Origin: Leptolyngbya ohadii IS1
Lineage (GTDB): Bacteria; Cyanobacteriota; Cyanobacteriia; Elainellales; Elainellaceae
NCBI RefSeq assembly: GCF_002215035.1
Contig: NZ_NKFP01000001.1
Span: 1,299,501-1,363,500, forward strand
Direction: 5' to 3'
DNA: 64,000 nucleotides
The notes beneath the pieces are model-generated. The model searched no databases and was not told the DNA's origin. It saw only the letters and a list, made by a program, of their open reading frames with translations. Of the stretch, positions 53,719 through 61,415 are shown piece by piece (the first letter of the stretch is position 1; every line of letters starts with the position of its first letter). A program made the translations under genes and the position numbers.

Positions 53719-54817
53719 TTAATGGCTCAGGCTAACACTGCCCTGTGCGTAGTCCAAGAACACCCATTCTTCTCCAAAATGGCTGTACTACTGTTCTACA
53801 AGATTCGCTGGTGGCACCATCGTGACCATGTCTGCCATGTTCAGGATTCGGTAGCTGTTTGGGGCAATCGTCCCCAGAAATTCGACAAAGGCTTGATTGT
53901 CTACCCTGGGTGCACCATAGCTGTAGAGCTGAATCCGTTCTTTAATCGTCGGGTAGTTGTAGGCGAGATCAGCCGCTGCTAGCGTTGCGAGTGCCCCTCC
54001 TAAACTATGACCTGCAATGAACCAAGGAGGTGATGGATTGAGTGTATTAGCCGCCCGCCGCACCTGTCTTGACAGTCGATTATACAATCGCAAAAAACCC
54101 GTATGGACACGACCTCGCACAACGCGCGACTGCACATACAGCAATCCTTTGCAGGATTTGAACGGGGTACAGGGGCTGTGACCCTGCCTGGGGGCGAAGC
54201 CCCCACACCCCCTTGTTCACAAACAATTTGTGAATGCTGTAGTTACTCTGACCCAACTGAAAGTTCGCCATCCACTCCTTCGGATTTGATGTTCCGCGAA
54301 ATAGAATAATATTATTAGTTTCTGATGCCAGCACAAAGCCAATAAAAGCAGGGGTTGGGGGAATCACTCTTTGAGCAACCCTTCTACCAAGCTGGCTTAA
54401 GTCTGGCAGTAGCGTGGTTGTCGCATCTAGCTCAACGCTAAACGTAGCGACCTGAGTATATTGCTCCAGCTCAGAAGAGAAACCCTCCAATGCACGAATC
54501 GAACCATCATATCTCCGATCGCTTTGTCCCTGAGCAAACTGTTCTATCCCCAACCGACTACAGCGGATCAATAGGCGAGACATGGCTCGATCATAGGGAA
54601 TTGAGGGAGATGTGGACGGAGCCGGAAGGTTAGCGGAAGGCGGACTGGAAATTATACGCTCTGAGCCTAGAAGGGCATCTAACGTGTCGTCAGCTGCAAG
54701 AATTTCATCAGTGGTGGGCTGAGAAGGCTGCGCTTGAGCGGAACGGGTAATTTCCCTGCTTGCAAGACCTGCCGTTACGCCCGCAAACAGGAACTCGCGG
54801 CGACCCATATTAGCCAT
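53719..54817 (-). pseudogene. Class 3 lipase with Tat-type leader, broken three ways
   Basis: Start near 54817; the leader MGRREFLFAGVTAG has a twin-arginine motif. The alpha/beta-hydrolase core shows IILFRGTSNPKEWMANFQLG, VHTGFLRLY, nucleophile elbow PWFIAGHSLGGALATL and catalytic Asp region NMADMVTMVPP. A 101-bp MITE at 54139-54239 interrupts it after QLGQSN; removing the MITE and one TA restores the frame exactly (NYVQSRVVRGRVHTG). A TAG at 53788-53790 follows NLVEQ, after which the same frame continues YSHFGEEWVFLDYAQGSVSL with the catalytic His. The 3' end abuts the IS5 copy. Confidence 0.85.
54139..54239. mobile_element. 101-bp MITE with TA target duplication
   Basis: Begins CAGCAATCC and ends GAATGCTG, terminal inverted repeat CAGCA, flanked by TA on both sides (54137-54138 and 54240-54241). 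Internal perfect hairpins: AATCCT/AGGATT, TGGGGGC-GAA-GCCCCCA (54189-54205) and TTCACAAA-CAA-TTTGTGAA (54216-54234). A TA duplication is the mark of IS630/Tc1-type transposition. It shifts the lipase frame. Confidence 0.8.
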
Positions 54818-54995
54818 ATTTGAAAGATGAGAATTTAGAGAATGAGAGCATGAGAGAGAGTCTCAACGCACTTGAAAAGCGGTATTTAGAGTACAGCAGG
54901 GATGGCTTTAGAGCTTTAAAGCACCCACTAGCGGTTCAGGTAATAGTGCCCTTTAAAGGTTATCCTGGCATCGCCTCAGGATTGGGCATGGGACA

Positions 54996-55376
54996 TCATA
55001 TCAATTCCTCCAACAGGTGAGCAATTTGCCCGGACAGGGTGGAAGGGTTAAACGGCTTGGCGATCGCTCCTGCAAAACCCATCTGGCGCAGTTGCGGTGG
55101 GGTAAACCAGCTTGCTCTTGCCGTCATCAACAGGATAGGAATCGATCGCGTCATCGAATGCTGCTTGAGCTGTTCGGTAAAGATCAGGGCATCGGTTTCC
55201 GCAGTTGAAGTGTCCAGCAAAATGGCATCGGGTCGAATAGACTGACAAATTCGCATCCCTTCCTGAATTGAACTGGACAGGATCACCTGCCATCCACCCA
55301 ACTCGTGAAGACAGACGTACAGCACTTCTCGCAGGCTGGATTCGGGTTCAATCAGCAGAATGGATTTCGTGGGCAT
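54996..55376 (-). CDS. Degenerate single-domain receiver
   Basis: 126 residues from the ATG at 55376 behind GGAGGAGAGAGGGAACCC. Receiver fold with LGGWQVILSSSIQEGMRICQSIRPDAILLD, IPILLMTAR and GAIAKPF. The acidic pair is replaced (LLIEPES: Glu-Pro), and after the acceptor Asp the usual MPxxDG turn is missing (LLDTSTAETDA). Phosphorylation is therefore doubtful. Same subfamily as the CheY-like proteins at 28237 and 55709. Confidence 0.8.
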   Translation of the reverse strand: MPTKSILLIEPESSLREVLYVCLHELGGWQVILSSSIQEGMRICQSIRPDAILLDTSTAETDALIFTEQLKQHSMTRSIPILLMTARASWFTPPQLRQMGFAGAIAKPFNPSTLSGQIAHLLEELI

Positions 55377-55419
55377 GGGTTCCCTCTCTCCTCCGATGAG
55401 AACAGGAGCAGCTTCTCGT

Positions 55420-55653
55420 TCAATGGAATTGGAAAAGCTGTTCAAGCAGTTCTTCAGTCTGGAAGTGGAGGTCGAAGTCCAGTTGCAGTTCTTCTAAAAC
55501 CTGTCTGGCATGAGCGACTGTAACTTGCGCTGAAGCATAGTCATGCTCGTGCAGCTTTTTAAGTGCCTGCCCTAAAACAGTGATGGCTGCTTTAACGCGG
55601 TCAACCCTTGAGAAATCATCAGCGAACAGGGATACACAGGTAATTGAGCTGAT
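55420..55653 (-). pseudogene. Coding fragment without start codon upstream of the receiver
   Basis: An open frame ends at a TGA at 55420-55422, 43 bp before the degenerate receiver on the same strand. It reads FSRVDRVKAAITVLGQALKK, then LHEHDYASAQVTVAHARQVL and EELQLDFDLHFQTEELLEQL, an alpha-helical protein. There is no ATG, GTG or TTG before the upstream stop at 55654, so the 5' end has been lost or mutated. Family not recognised. Confidence 0.4.
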
Positions 55654-55708
55654 TTACTCGTCAGATTAGGAGAAAAAGATATGAAACCGATAGGAACAAA
55701 GACGGCAA

Positions 55709-56095
55709 TTATAGGGTTGACCAGCCTAAAATTGCTGCGACTTCTTGCCAAATCAGCATCGGGTCAAAAGGTTTAGTGATCACGCCTGCAATATTAAGCG
55801 AAGCAAGCTGTTGACGATCGCTCGGCAAAACTTTTGCTGTGAGGACAATCACGGGAATAGACTGAGTTTGAGCCTCCTGCTGGAGCGCTTCACAAACCTG
55901 AAAGCCATCAAAATCCGGCATGGAAATGTCGAGCAAAATGGCATCCGGTACAGCCGATCGGACGAGATGTAACCCTTCTGTTTCCGATGATACGGCGATC
56001 GCTCCCCAGCCTCCAAATTCCTCAAGAGACACTTGCACCACTGCGCGAATATCTTCCTCGTCATCAATGATTAAAATCTGCTTGGCTTGGCTCAT
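55709..56095 (-). CDS. CheY-like single-domain response regulator
   Basis: 128 residues. Complete receiver: LIIDDEEDIRAVVQ, phospho-Asp in AILLDISMPDFDG, Thr in VIVLTAK, Lys in GVITKPF. It follows a histidine-kinase stump by 12 bp, mirroring the intact kinase/CheY pair at 28.2-31.9 kb. The kinase has been lost, so the regulator is now orphaned unless another kinase serves it. Confidence 0.92.
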   Translation of the reverse strand: MSQAKQILIIDDEEDIRAVVQVSLEEFGGWGAIAVSSETEGLHLVRSAVPDAILLDISMPDFDGFQVCEALQQEAQTQSIPVIVLTAKVLPSDRQQLASLNIAGVITKPFDPMLIWQEVAAILGWSTL

Positions 56096-56107
56096 GAGAT
56101 AAGTTTT

Positions 56108-56437
56108 CTAACCATCCTCAATCGGCAGCGTAAAGTAGAAAGTGCTTCCCTCATCCAGAACACTCTCGACCCAAATTTTGCCGTCATGCTCCTGCACAAT
56201 TTTCTTCCAAATTGCCAATCCTAATCCTGTGCCACCCTTCTGTCGCGAATCCGACACATCGACCTGCTGGAATTGCTCGAAGATCGTTTCCTGTTTATCT
56301 TGTGGAATGCCGCGTCCCTGGTCTCGGATCATGAAGAGGATGAAGGGTGAATGTTCGCCTATCCACTCTGCTTTCAGCCAAACAGTGCTACCTGGGGTCG
56401 AAAACTTAATCGCGTTACTTAGCAGGTTCGTGACGTC
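56108..56437 (-). pseudogene. C-terminal stump of a hybrid-type histidine kinase
   Basis: The frame holds only the ATPase half: DVTNLLSNAIKFSTPGSTVW (N box), IRDQGRGIPQDKQETIFEQF, GGTGLGLAIWKKIVQEHDGK and GSTFYFTLP. It closely resembles the kinase at 28586. The sensor and HisKA parts are missing; the break lies near 56437, where another short frame on the same strand begins to read. Confidence 0.9.
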
Positions 56438-56589
56438 TTCTCGTACAGTTCAATATCTCTGCGCCGTAGGTAAGGCTTCCCGATCGGCAGTTCCTTGTCG
56501 TCTACCCGCCAGTATTGCTTTAGTTCTGCTGAGGTGAGGGTGGTTTGTGCTTCAGGGGATAAACAATCGCCTCGGACGTAAGTTCTCAT
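56419..56589 (-). pseudogene. Short N-terminal fragment of an unknown gene
   Basis: 56 residues: MRTYVRGDCLSPEAQTTLTS, then AELKQYWRVDDKELPIGKPY and LRRRDIELYEKTSRTC. It starts with ATG and stops a few codons after it runs into the kinase stump in another frame, so it appears to be the 5' end of a gene joined to the kinase remnant by deletion. Confidence 0.4.
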
Positions 56590-56687
56590 GCAGCACTTCT
56601 CTTAAACATCGGGCTGCTAGATATCGTGGCTAAACTTTAAGGCTGGGGACAACAGAATTGCCCTCAGCCTGACTAATAGAATACGAT

Positions 56688-57045
56688 CGTTCACAAAGAA
56701 TAACAGCATCGAGACCAATCGCTTAGAATCGTTTTCCTCATCTAAATCAAACTACATGGAGATGATCTGATCAATAACAGCAATCTACTGTAGCGCTAAT
56801 GCAGAAATGATCAGAGCAGAACTCCCAACATATTTAATTGAGGATGATTTGCAATCTTAAGTTGGATACTGTTATCCAATACAAAATACACACAAAACAG
56901 AAGTATAAATGACCTCCTTTGCAACCATGAATTGAAGAGATTTGAATTGCACTGGAAGCTCGGTTGCTTCATAGTTTTAGAGTACGCTGAAAACGATCGA
57001 ATCTCCCAGAAAGAGAACAAACTTTACGATCGCTTTCATCCCCTC
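56688..57045 (+). repeat. Long diverged repeat, copy 2
   Basis: Direct-orientation counterpart of 44773-45128, about 358 bp. Shared blocks include GTTTTCCTCATCTAAATCAA, AGAACTCCCAACATA, AAGAGATTTGAATTGCACTG and AGAAAGAGAACAAA. Both lie in the debris-rich accessory zone, near truncated genes. Confidence 0.75.
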
Positions 57046-57120
57046 CAGTTCCCCTAATCGCGGCAAAGTGGCAGAGGATCTTCAACCAGTGCCGACAGTG
57101 CGTTAAGCTGCCTATTTCCA

Positions 57121-57765
57121 CTAGAGCAGCGATGCCCTCACTGTCTCGTCGGTAATCTTGATTGGATCGAAACTATGCCCAATTAGTTCATAGAGTGGCA
57201 TTGCAAATAGTTCTTCTTCAGAGGGGCGATGTGTTTTTGCCAGGGCAACGATCGCTGCTTGACTTCCTTGCTCATACCCCACCAGCACCAGTGTCGTACT
57301 GCCGACTGTGCCGATCGGTCTAATGTCAGCAGCATCGAGAAAATCAACGTCGGGAAAGCGATCGCGGTTGCTGATGATCGGCTTCGTCTTCTGGGATACC
57401 GAGATTTTAGTGGGGCTCTCAACATCTCCGTCATCTACCATCTTTGCCAAAATGCGATCGATCTGCTCTGCTTCAGTCAGGCTAGAAGCAATGCCACCAA
57501 ACAACTCATACTCCACCTCCAGCGATCGATTGCACCGCTCAAGAAAGTCGCGCATTTTCTGCGGCAGGTTGTTCAGGCTATATGCCTCAAACGCTGCATC
57601 ATAGAGCTTCCGATAAGCTGCTTGATAAATCTTTTCGTTCTGCCTCAGTTCGTTCAATTCCTCCACATCCAGCAAAGATGCGGCAGCAGCCTTGAAATAG
57701 GCTGAAGACTGACACCGACTGAGCGATCGACAAAGTTCAGCATTTAATCCTCGCTTAGCAGCCAT
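57121..57765 (-). CDS. Hypothetical cyanobacterial protein
   Basis: 214 residues with a good GGAGGTC site. The first 110 residues are helical (AAYRKLYDAAFEAYSLNNLPQKMRDFLERCNRSLEVEYE), the rest alpha/beta (FPDVDFLDAADIRPIGTVGSTTLVLVGYEQGSQAAIVALA). No signal peptide, membrane segment or known catalytic motif. It stands alone. I do not recognise the family. Confidence 0.65.
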   Translation of the reverse strand: MAAKRGLNAELCRSLSRCQSSAYFKAAAASLLDVEELNELRQNEKIYQAAYRKLYDAAFEAYSLNNLPQKMRDFLERCNRSLEVEYELFGGIASSLTEAEQIDRILAKMVDDGDVESPTKISVSQKTKPIISNRDRFPDVDFLDAADIRPIGTVGSTTLVLVGYEQGSQAAIVALAKTHRPSEEELFAMPLYELIGHSFDPIKITDETVRASLL

Positions 57766-57993
57766 GCAATGACCTCCCTGCGTTTGCCATATTTTCCTCT
57801 AGTTCCACATACCCGGAACAATCCGCAATCGCTGATCCCCTCGAACATGAAGCTCACTCACCATTCACAGTAGCTTGCGGTAGGCACGGTAATCCATGAA
57901 ACCTCTTAACAATAGGTTTTTCTCTCAATGGGAATTGCTTTGAAAATGTAGGCAACTTTGACCCCGCTATGCGGAATATTGCGTGCATCGTCC

Positions 57994-58662
57994 TCAAACG
58001 CGCAGCCGATAGCCTGCACCGCGTACCGTTTCCAGCCGATCGTCGCCAATTTTGCGCCGCAAATGCCCCACGTAAACATTCACGATATTTGTGCCTGGAT
58101 CGTAGTCATAGCCCCAGATACGATCGAGCAGCTGTTCGCGAGTCATCACCTGCATAGGATGGCGCAAGAAGACCTCCAGCATCAAGAATTCGCGGGTTGA
58201 AAGCTCGACCGAACGATCGCCCACCCACACCTGCCGCGTCAATAAATCCAGGGTGATATCTGCTATCCGCAACTGGGTTTCTTGAGGCTTGCGGGACGAT
58301 CGCTGGTTGCGAAGCTGAACCCGCACCCGTGCCAGAAGTTCCTCAAAGCGGAAGGGTTTGGTCATGTAGTCATCTGCGCCGCTTTCTAGCCCTTCTACCG
58401 TATCGTCGAGTCCATCGCGGGCAGTCAGAATAATAATCGGCAGTATTGCCCCCTGCCCCCGTACAGTTGCCAGCACTTTCAATCCATCGGCATCCGGCAA
58501 ACCCAGGTCGAGGATCAGCAAATCAAAGTCTGTGCCGCTTGCAAATGCGATCGCTTCCTTTGCGGTACTCACAACGGTCGTGGTGTAGCCATTAGCCTGA
58601 AGTCCGGTTTCCAGGAAAGAAGTGATGCGCGGATTGTCCTCGGCGATCAGGATGCGATTCAT
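57994..58662 (-). CDS. OmpR-family response regulator
   Basis: 222 residues from the ATG at 58662. Receiver: LIAEDNPRITSFLETGL, LLILDLGLPDADG (phospho-Asp), IILTARD and MTKPFRFEELLARVRV. Winged-helix output: ELSTREFLMLEVFLRHPMQVMTREQLLDRIWGYDYDPGTNIVNVYVGHLRRKIG, then VRGAGYRLRV. Its first 69 bases lie inside the end of the kinase gene, so the pair is translationally coupled. Cognate of that kinase. Target genes not known. Confidence 0.94.
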   Translation of the reverse strand: MNRILIAEDNPRITSFLETGLQANGYTTTVVSTAKEAIAFASGTDFDLLILDLGLPDADGLKVLATVRGQGAILPIIILTARDGLDDTVEGLESGADDYMTKPFRFEELLARVRVQLRNQRSSRKPQETQLRIADITLDLLTRQVWVGDRSVELSTREFLMLEVFLRHPMQVMTREQLLDRIWGYDYDPGTNIVNVYVGHLRRKIGDDRLETVRGAGYRLRV

Positions 58663-60151
58663 GGGGTGTGATGGGGGGTTCCAGCGGAATAATAATCGTA
58701 AAGGTTGAGCCTGCTCCCAGGTGGCTTTGCAGTTCAACCCAGCCGTGGTGGGCATGGGCGATCGCCTGCACAATGGAAAGTCCGAGTCCGTAACCTTCAA
58801 ACTGGTTGTCTTGATTGGTGCCACGCGTGAAGCGTTGGAAGATCCGTTTCTGGTCTTGGGGAGCAATTCCTTCTCCGGTATCGCGCACCCATAAAGCAAC
58901 ATAATTATCGCGTACCGAAGAGCCGAGCGTAATTGTATCGTTTTCTTGAGTGTGCCGCACTGCATTCTGCACCAGATTCATCACAGCCTGGGTCAGGCGT
59001 TGGCGATCGCAGCGAATTGGGCTAAGTCCCTTCGATTCCAGCTTCCACTGGCGCGGAGCGAGCGAGCGGGCTTTGAGGTACAGTTCCTCGGTCATCCAGT
59101 CCAGTTCCTCGGTTTTGAGGTGCAGAAAGTTGGGATTTTCGGTTTTTGCCAGCAGCAGCAGATCGTTCACCAGGCGGCTCATGCGATCGAGTTCATCCAT
59201 CACCAGGACGATCGTTTCTTCTTGCTGGTTAGGACGGTATTGCAGCATCTCCAGATGTCCCTGAATCACGGTGATGGGGGTTCTCAATTCATGGCTGGCA
59301 TCTTTAAGAAATTCCTTTTGGCTCTCGAAGGCGACCTGAAGACGATCGAGCATTTCGTTAAAGGTGGTCGTCAGTTCTGCAATCTCATCTTTTCCCTGCA
59401 CGGGCAAGCGTTGGCTCATATCCGATTCGCGGATTGACTGCGCTGTTTTTGTCAATTGCCGTAGGGGAGCCAGCACCCGTCCTGCCGTAAACCAGGCAAA
59501 GATGAGGGAGATTCCCAAAAAAATGCTGACATCGCGCAGTAAGTGCAGCAACGCCTGTCTTCCCTGCTGAAAGTCTGAGGTGACATCGTAGAGAACAATC
59601 AGGGTTCCTGGCTGTTTCCCAGGGAGTCGAAAGCCTTGCGCGACAAATTGGAATCGCTGCTCCTCTAACTGAATCTGCCCCTTCTGACGATATTTCGCTT
59701 TTGCCCAGTCTGCAAGCTGGCTAGGATTTTGCTCCAGGAAGGCAGGCGTTTTTCCGGAGTAGGAGCGATAGTCGTGCAGTTGACCATCGATCAGCATAAT
59801 AAAGTATTCGTTGCGCGTCGGCGCGTAGATATTGAGAAATGCGTCGAAGGTTTGACTGGTAAAGGGCGAGAGTTTGCCGCTCTGCTGACGGGCTTTCACA
59901 AAAACGTCGAACTGGTCAAGCTGCTGCTTCATCGCCAGATTCGCTCGCGACACAATACTTTCGCGATAAATGCGATCGGCGGCGTTGACCGAAATCCCCG
60001 TCACGCACCCTGCCAGAAACAGATACCACAGCAATAGCCGAGTGCGAACGCTAAACAGCCAGCGATGCCAGCGCAAGTTCGTGATTTTTGCCAGGAGCGG
60101 CTGCGCTGATGTCGAGGCAGAAGCTTGAGGAGGTCTGGGAAGCAGTGGCAT
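58592..60151 (-). CDS. Membrane sensor histidine kinase
   Basis: 519 residues. Two membrane segments (LLLWYLFLAGCVTGISV near 40-56; VSIFLGISLIFAWFTAG near 210) enclose a periplasmic sensor of about 150 residues. Then HAMP (RVLAPLRQLTKTAQSIRESDMSQRLPV), HisKA KDASHELRTPITVIQGHLEML, N box NLVQNAVRHT, G1 DTGEGIAPQDQ and G2 YGLGLSIVQAIAHAHHG. The last 23 codons overlap the regulator gene in another frame. Signal unknown; the architecture is like EnvZ/QseC-type kinases. Confidence 0.94.
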   Translation of the reverse strand: MPLLPRPPQASASTSAQPLLAKITNLRWHRWLFSVRTRLLLWYLFLAGCVTGISVNAADRIYRESIVSRANLAMKQQLDQFDVFVKARQQSGKLSPFTSQTFDAFLNIYAPTRNEYFIMLIDGQLHDYRSYSGKTPAFLEQNPSQLADWAKAKYRQKGQIQLEEQRFQFVAQGFRLPGKQPGTLIVLYDVTSDFQQGRQALLHLLRDVSIFLGISLIFAWFTAGRVLAPLRQLTKTAQSIRESDMSQRLPVQGKDEIAELTTTFNEMLDRLQVAFESQKEFLKDASHELRTPITVIQGHLEMLQYRPNQQEETIVLVMDELDRMSRLVNDLLLLAKTENPNFLHLKTEELDWMTEELYLKARSLAPRQWKLESKGLSPIRCDRQRLTQAVMNLVQNAVRHTQENDTITLGSSVRDNYVALWVRDTGEGIAPQDQKRIFQRFTRGTNQDNQFEGYGLGLSIVQAIAHAHHGWVELQSHLGAGSTFTIIIPLEPPITPHESHPDRRGQSAHHFFPGNRTSG

Positions 60152-60746
60152 GAACAGTCGGGAGTAGGGGTGAATGAGAATAGGATGGGCGGTCAGACCG
60201 GGATGACAAAGATTCTAATGCAATCCTACAAATTGAGCAGTAAACCTCTGCACTAGAAAAGCACCAGAATTGTCTTCCTGATGCTAAACTCCGGGTTAAT
60301 TTAAGGGGGCTAGATCGAATGAATCGTCTGATCACAGACAATCTGAGACGATTTCACAGGACTGTGGATATCAGTGCCCGATCGCACCCCTCTATATTCG
60401 AGCGTCTTCGATGACCTGACTAACACTTCTCCAATATGACCCAATGAAATAAATGGTGCGTAAAAAGAAGATGAAAGATTTTTTATTAATCCTCCAGAAA
60501 TCGACCAGGCATCCTTCAACAGGAGCAGCGTCCCAATCGATATCCCCCGCTCGACATTTGTTTAACGCAGCAAACACTGCCTGAAGGTAAAAACTCGGTG
60601 TTCTTAGCCCGCAAGCAGTGCTGTTTTACCTACTCCATTAGGCAAGAAGCCAGGCACGCTTGTTCCACTCCAACAATAGGATTGAGTTCCAGCAATCTTA
60701 CCATCGTTGGGTTAGCTATAGCTGCCCGGTAGCCACTTCGAGGAAT
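60152..60746. other. Intergenic region, possible remnant
   Basis: 595 bp upstream of the kinase. On the minus strand near 60440-60577 a frame reads FAALNKCRAGDIDWDAAPVE, then GCLVDFWRINKKSF, which has a coding look but no good start and an AT-rich end. No hairpin or known element seen. Confidence 0.35.
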
Positions 60747-60998
60747 TCAAGCATTCAACGTCTCCCAACGTTCCTGCTCAAATCGATCGTTATTGGCGTT
60801 CAGTGTCTCCTGGCGTTCCTGCTCAAATCGATCGTTATTGGCATTCAGTGTCTCCCGACGTTCCTGCTCAAATCGATCGTTGTTGGCGTTCAGTGTCTCC
60901 TGGCGTTCCTGCTCAAATCGATCGTTGCTTGCAAGCGTCGGAACAGCAACAGCGCTAAGTGCCAGGATAGACAAAGATGCGAGGATCAGACGTTTCAT
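60747..60998 (-). CDS. Small exported protein made of 15-residue tandem repeats
   Basis: 83 residues, ATG behind AAGGAG. A signal peptide (MKRLILASLSILALSAVAVPTLA) is followed by four near-identical copies of NDRFEQERQETLNAN (Arg or Trp for one Gln). The repeats are highly charged and predicted helical; at 15 residues the period is close to four helical turns. The DNA repeats are 45 bp and nearly identical, so the array is recent and can expand or shrink in frame. Exported, presumably periplasmic or secreted. Function unknown. Confidence 0.75.
   Translation of the reverse strand: MKRLILASLSILALSAVAVPTLASNDRFEQERQETLNANNDRFEQERRETLNANNDRFEQERQETLNANNDRFEQERWETLNA
60763..60943. repeat. Four 45-bp in-frame tandem repeats
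   Basis: Core TTCCTGCTCAAATCGATCGT recurs every 45 bp with only single-base differences such as GTTATT/GTTGTT. It encodes the repeat protein on the minus strand. Confidence 0.92.
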
Positions 60999-61415
60999 AT
61001 GATTACTCCTTGATGTACGTTTTGCAGGAATAGAGATGCAAGGGAGCGTATCGAATCCGTTCTCTTGCTTTCATATTTTTAGTCTCGCGAATGAATCTAA
61101 ATTTATTGTAAAACGTATATTAAAGCTTTTTTACAATTTGTATTTTGAGTATATTTATCGGCTTGTAAAACTCAAATTTTTATCCACCGCAATATACAGA
61201 TAGTTTCAATGAAAATCTTGCAAAAGGCGTATTTTATACAAAGTTTTTTTGAAACCTCTTCGAGCAATCTTCGTTCCATTAATCGTTGCAAGTTGTATTC
61301 AGCGATCGAGCTGTCTTTAAGCCAAACTAAAACGACCCAAGCCTAAGTTAAGGCACTGGATCGTGAGCAGAATGATGGTAATCTGAACCGGGAGCGGAAG
61401 AAAGAGATGAGGTAC
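60999..61415. other. AT-rich intergenic region
   Basis: 417 bp between two leftward genes. The central part (61080-61270) is strongly AT-rich and likely contains the promoter of the repeat protein. No gene seen. Confidence 0.5.

Noticed and set aside
54150-54240. tRNA- or small-RNA-like folding in the hairpin cluster inside the lipase
   Set aside because: The arms do not form a cloverleaf, and the segment is fully explained as a MITE with TA duplication.
54820-55020. 66-residue plus-strand frame between lipase and receiver
   Set aside because: It overlaps the end of the receiver gene on the other strand and its content is not protein-like beyond a short charged start.
60660-61013. Plus-strand frame of 117 residues with repeated LLAFLLKSIV-type text
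   Set aside because: It is the antisense shadow of the 45-bp repeats; the minus strand has a ribosome site, signal peptide and charged repeats and is the better gene.
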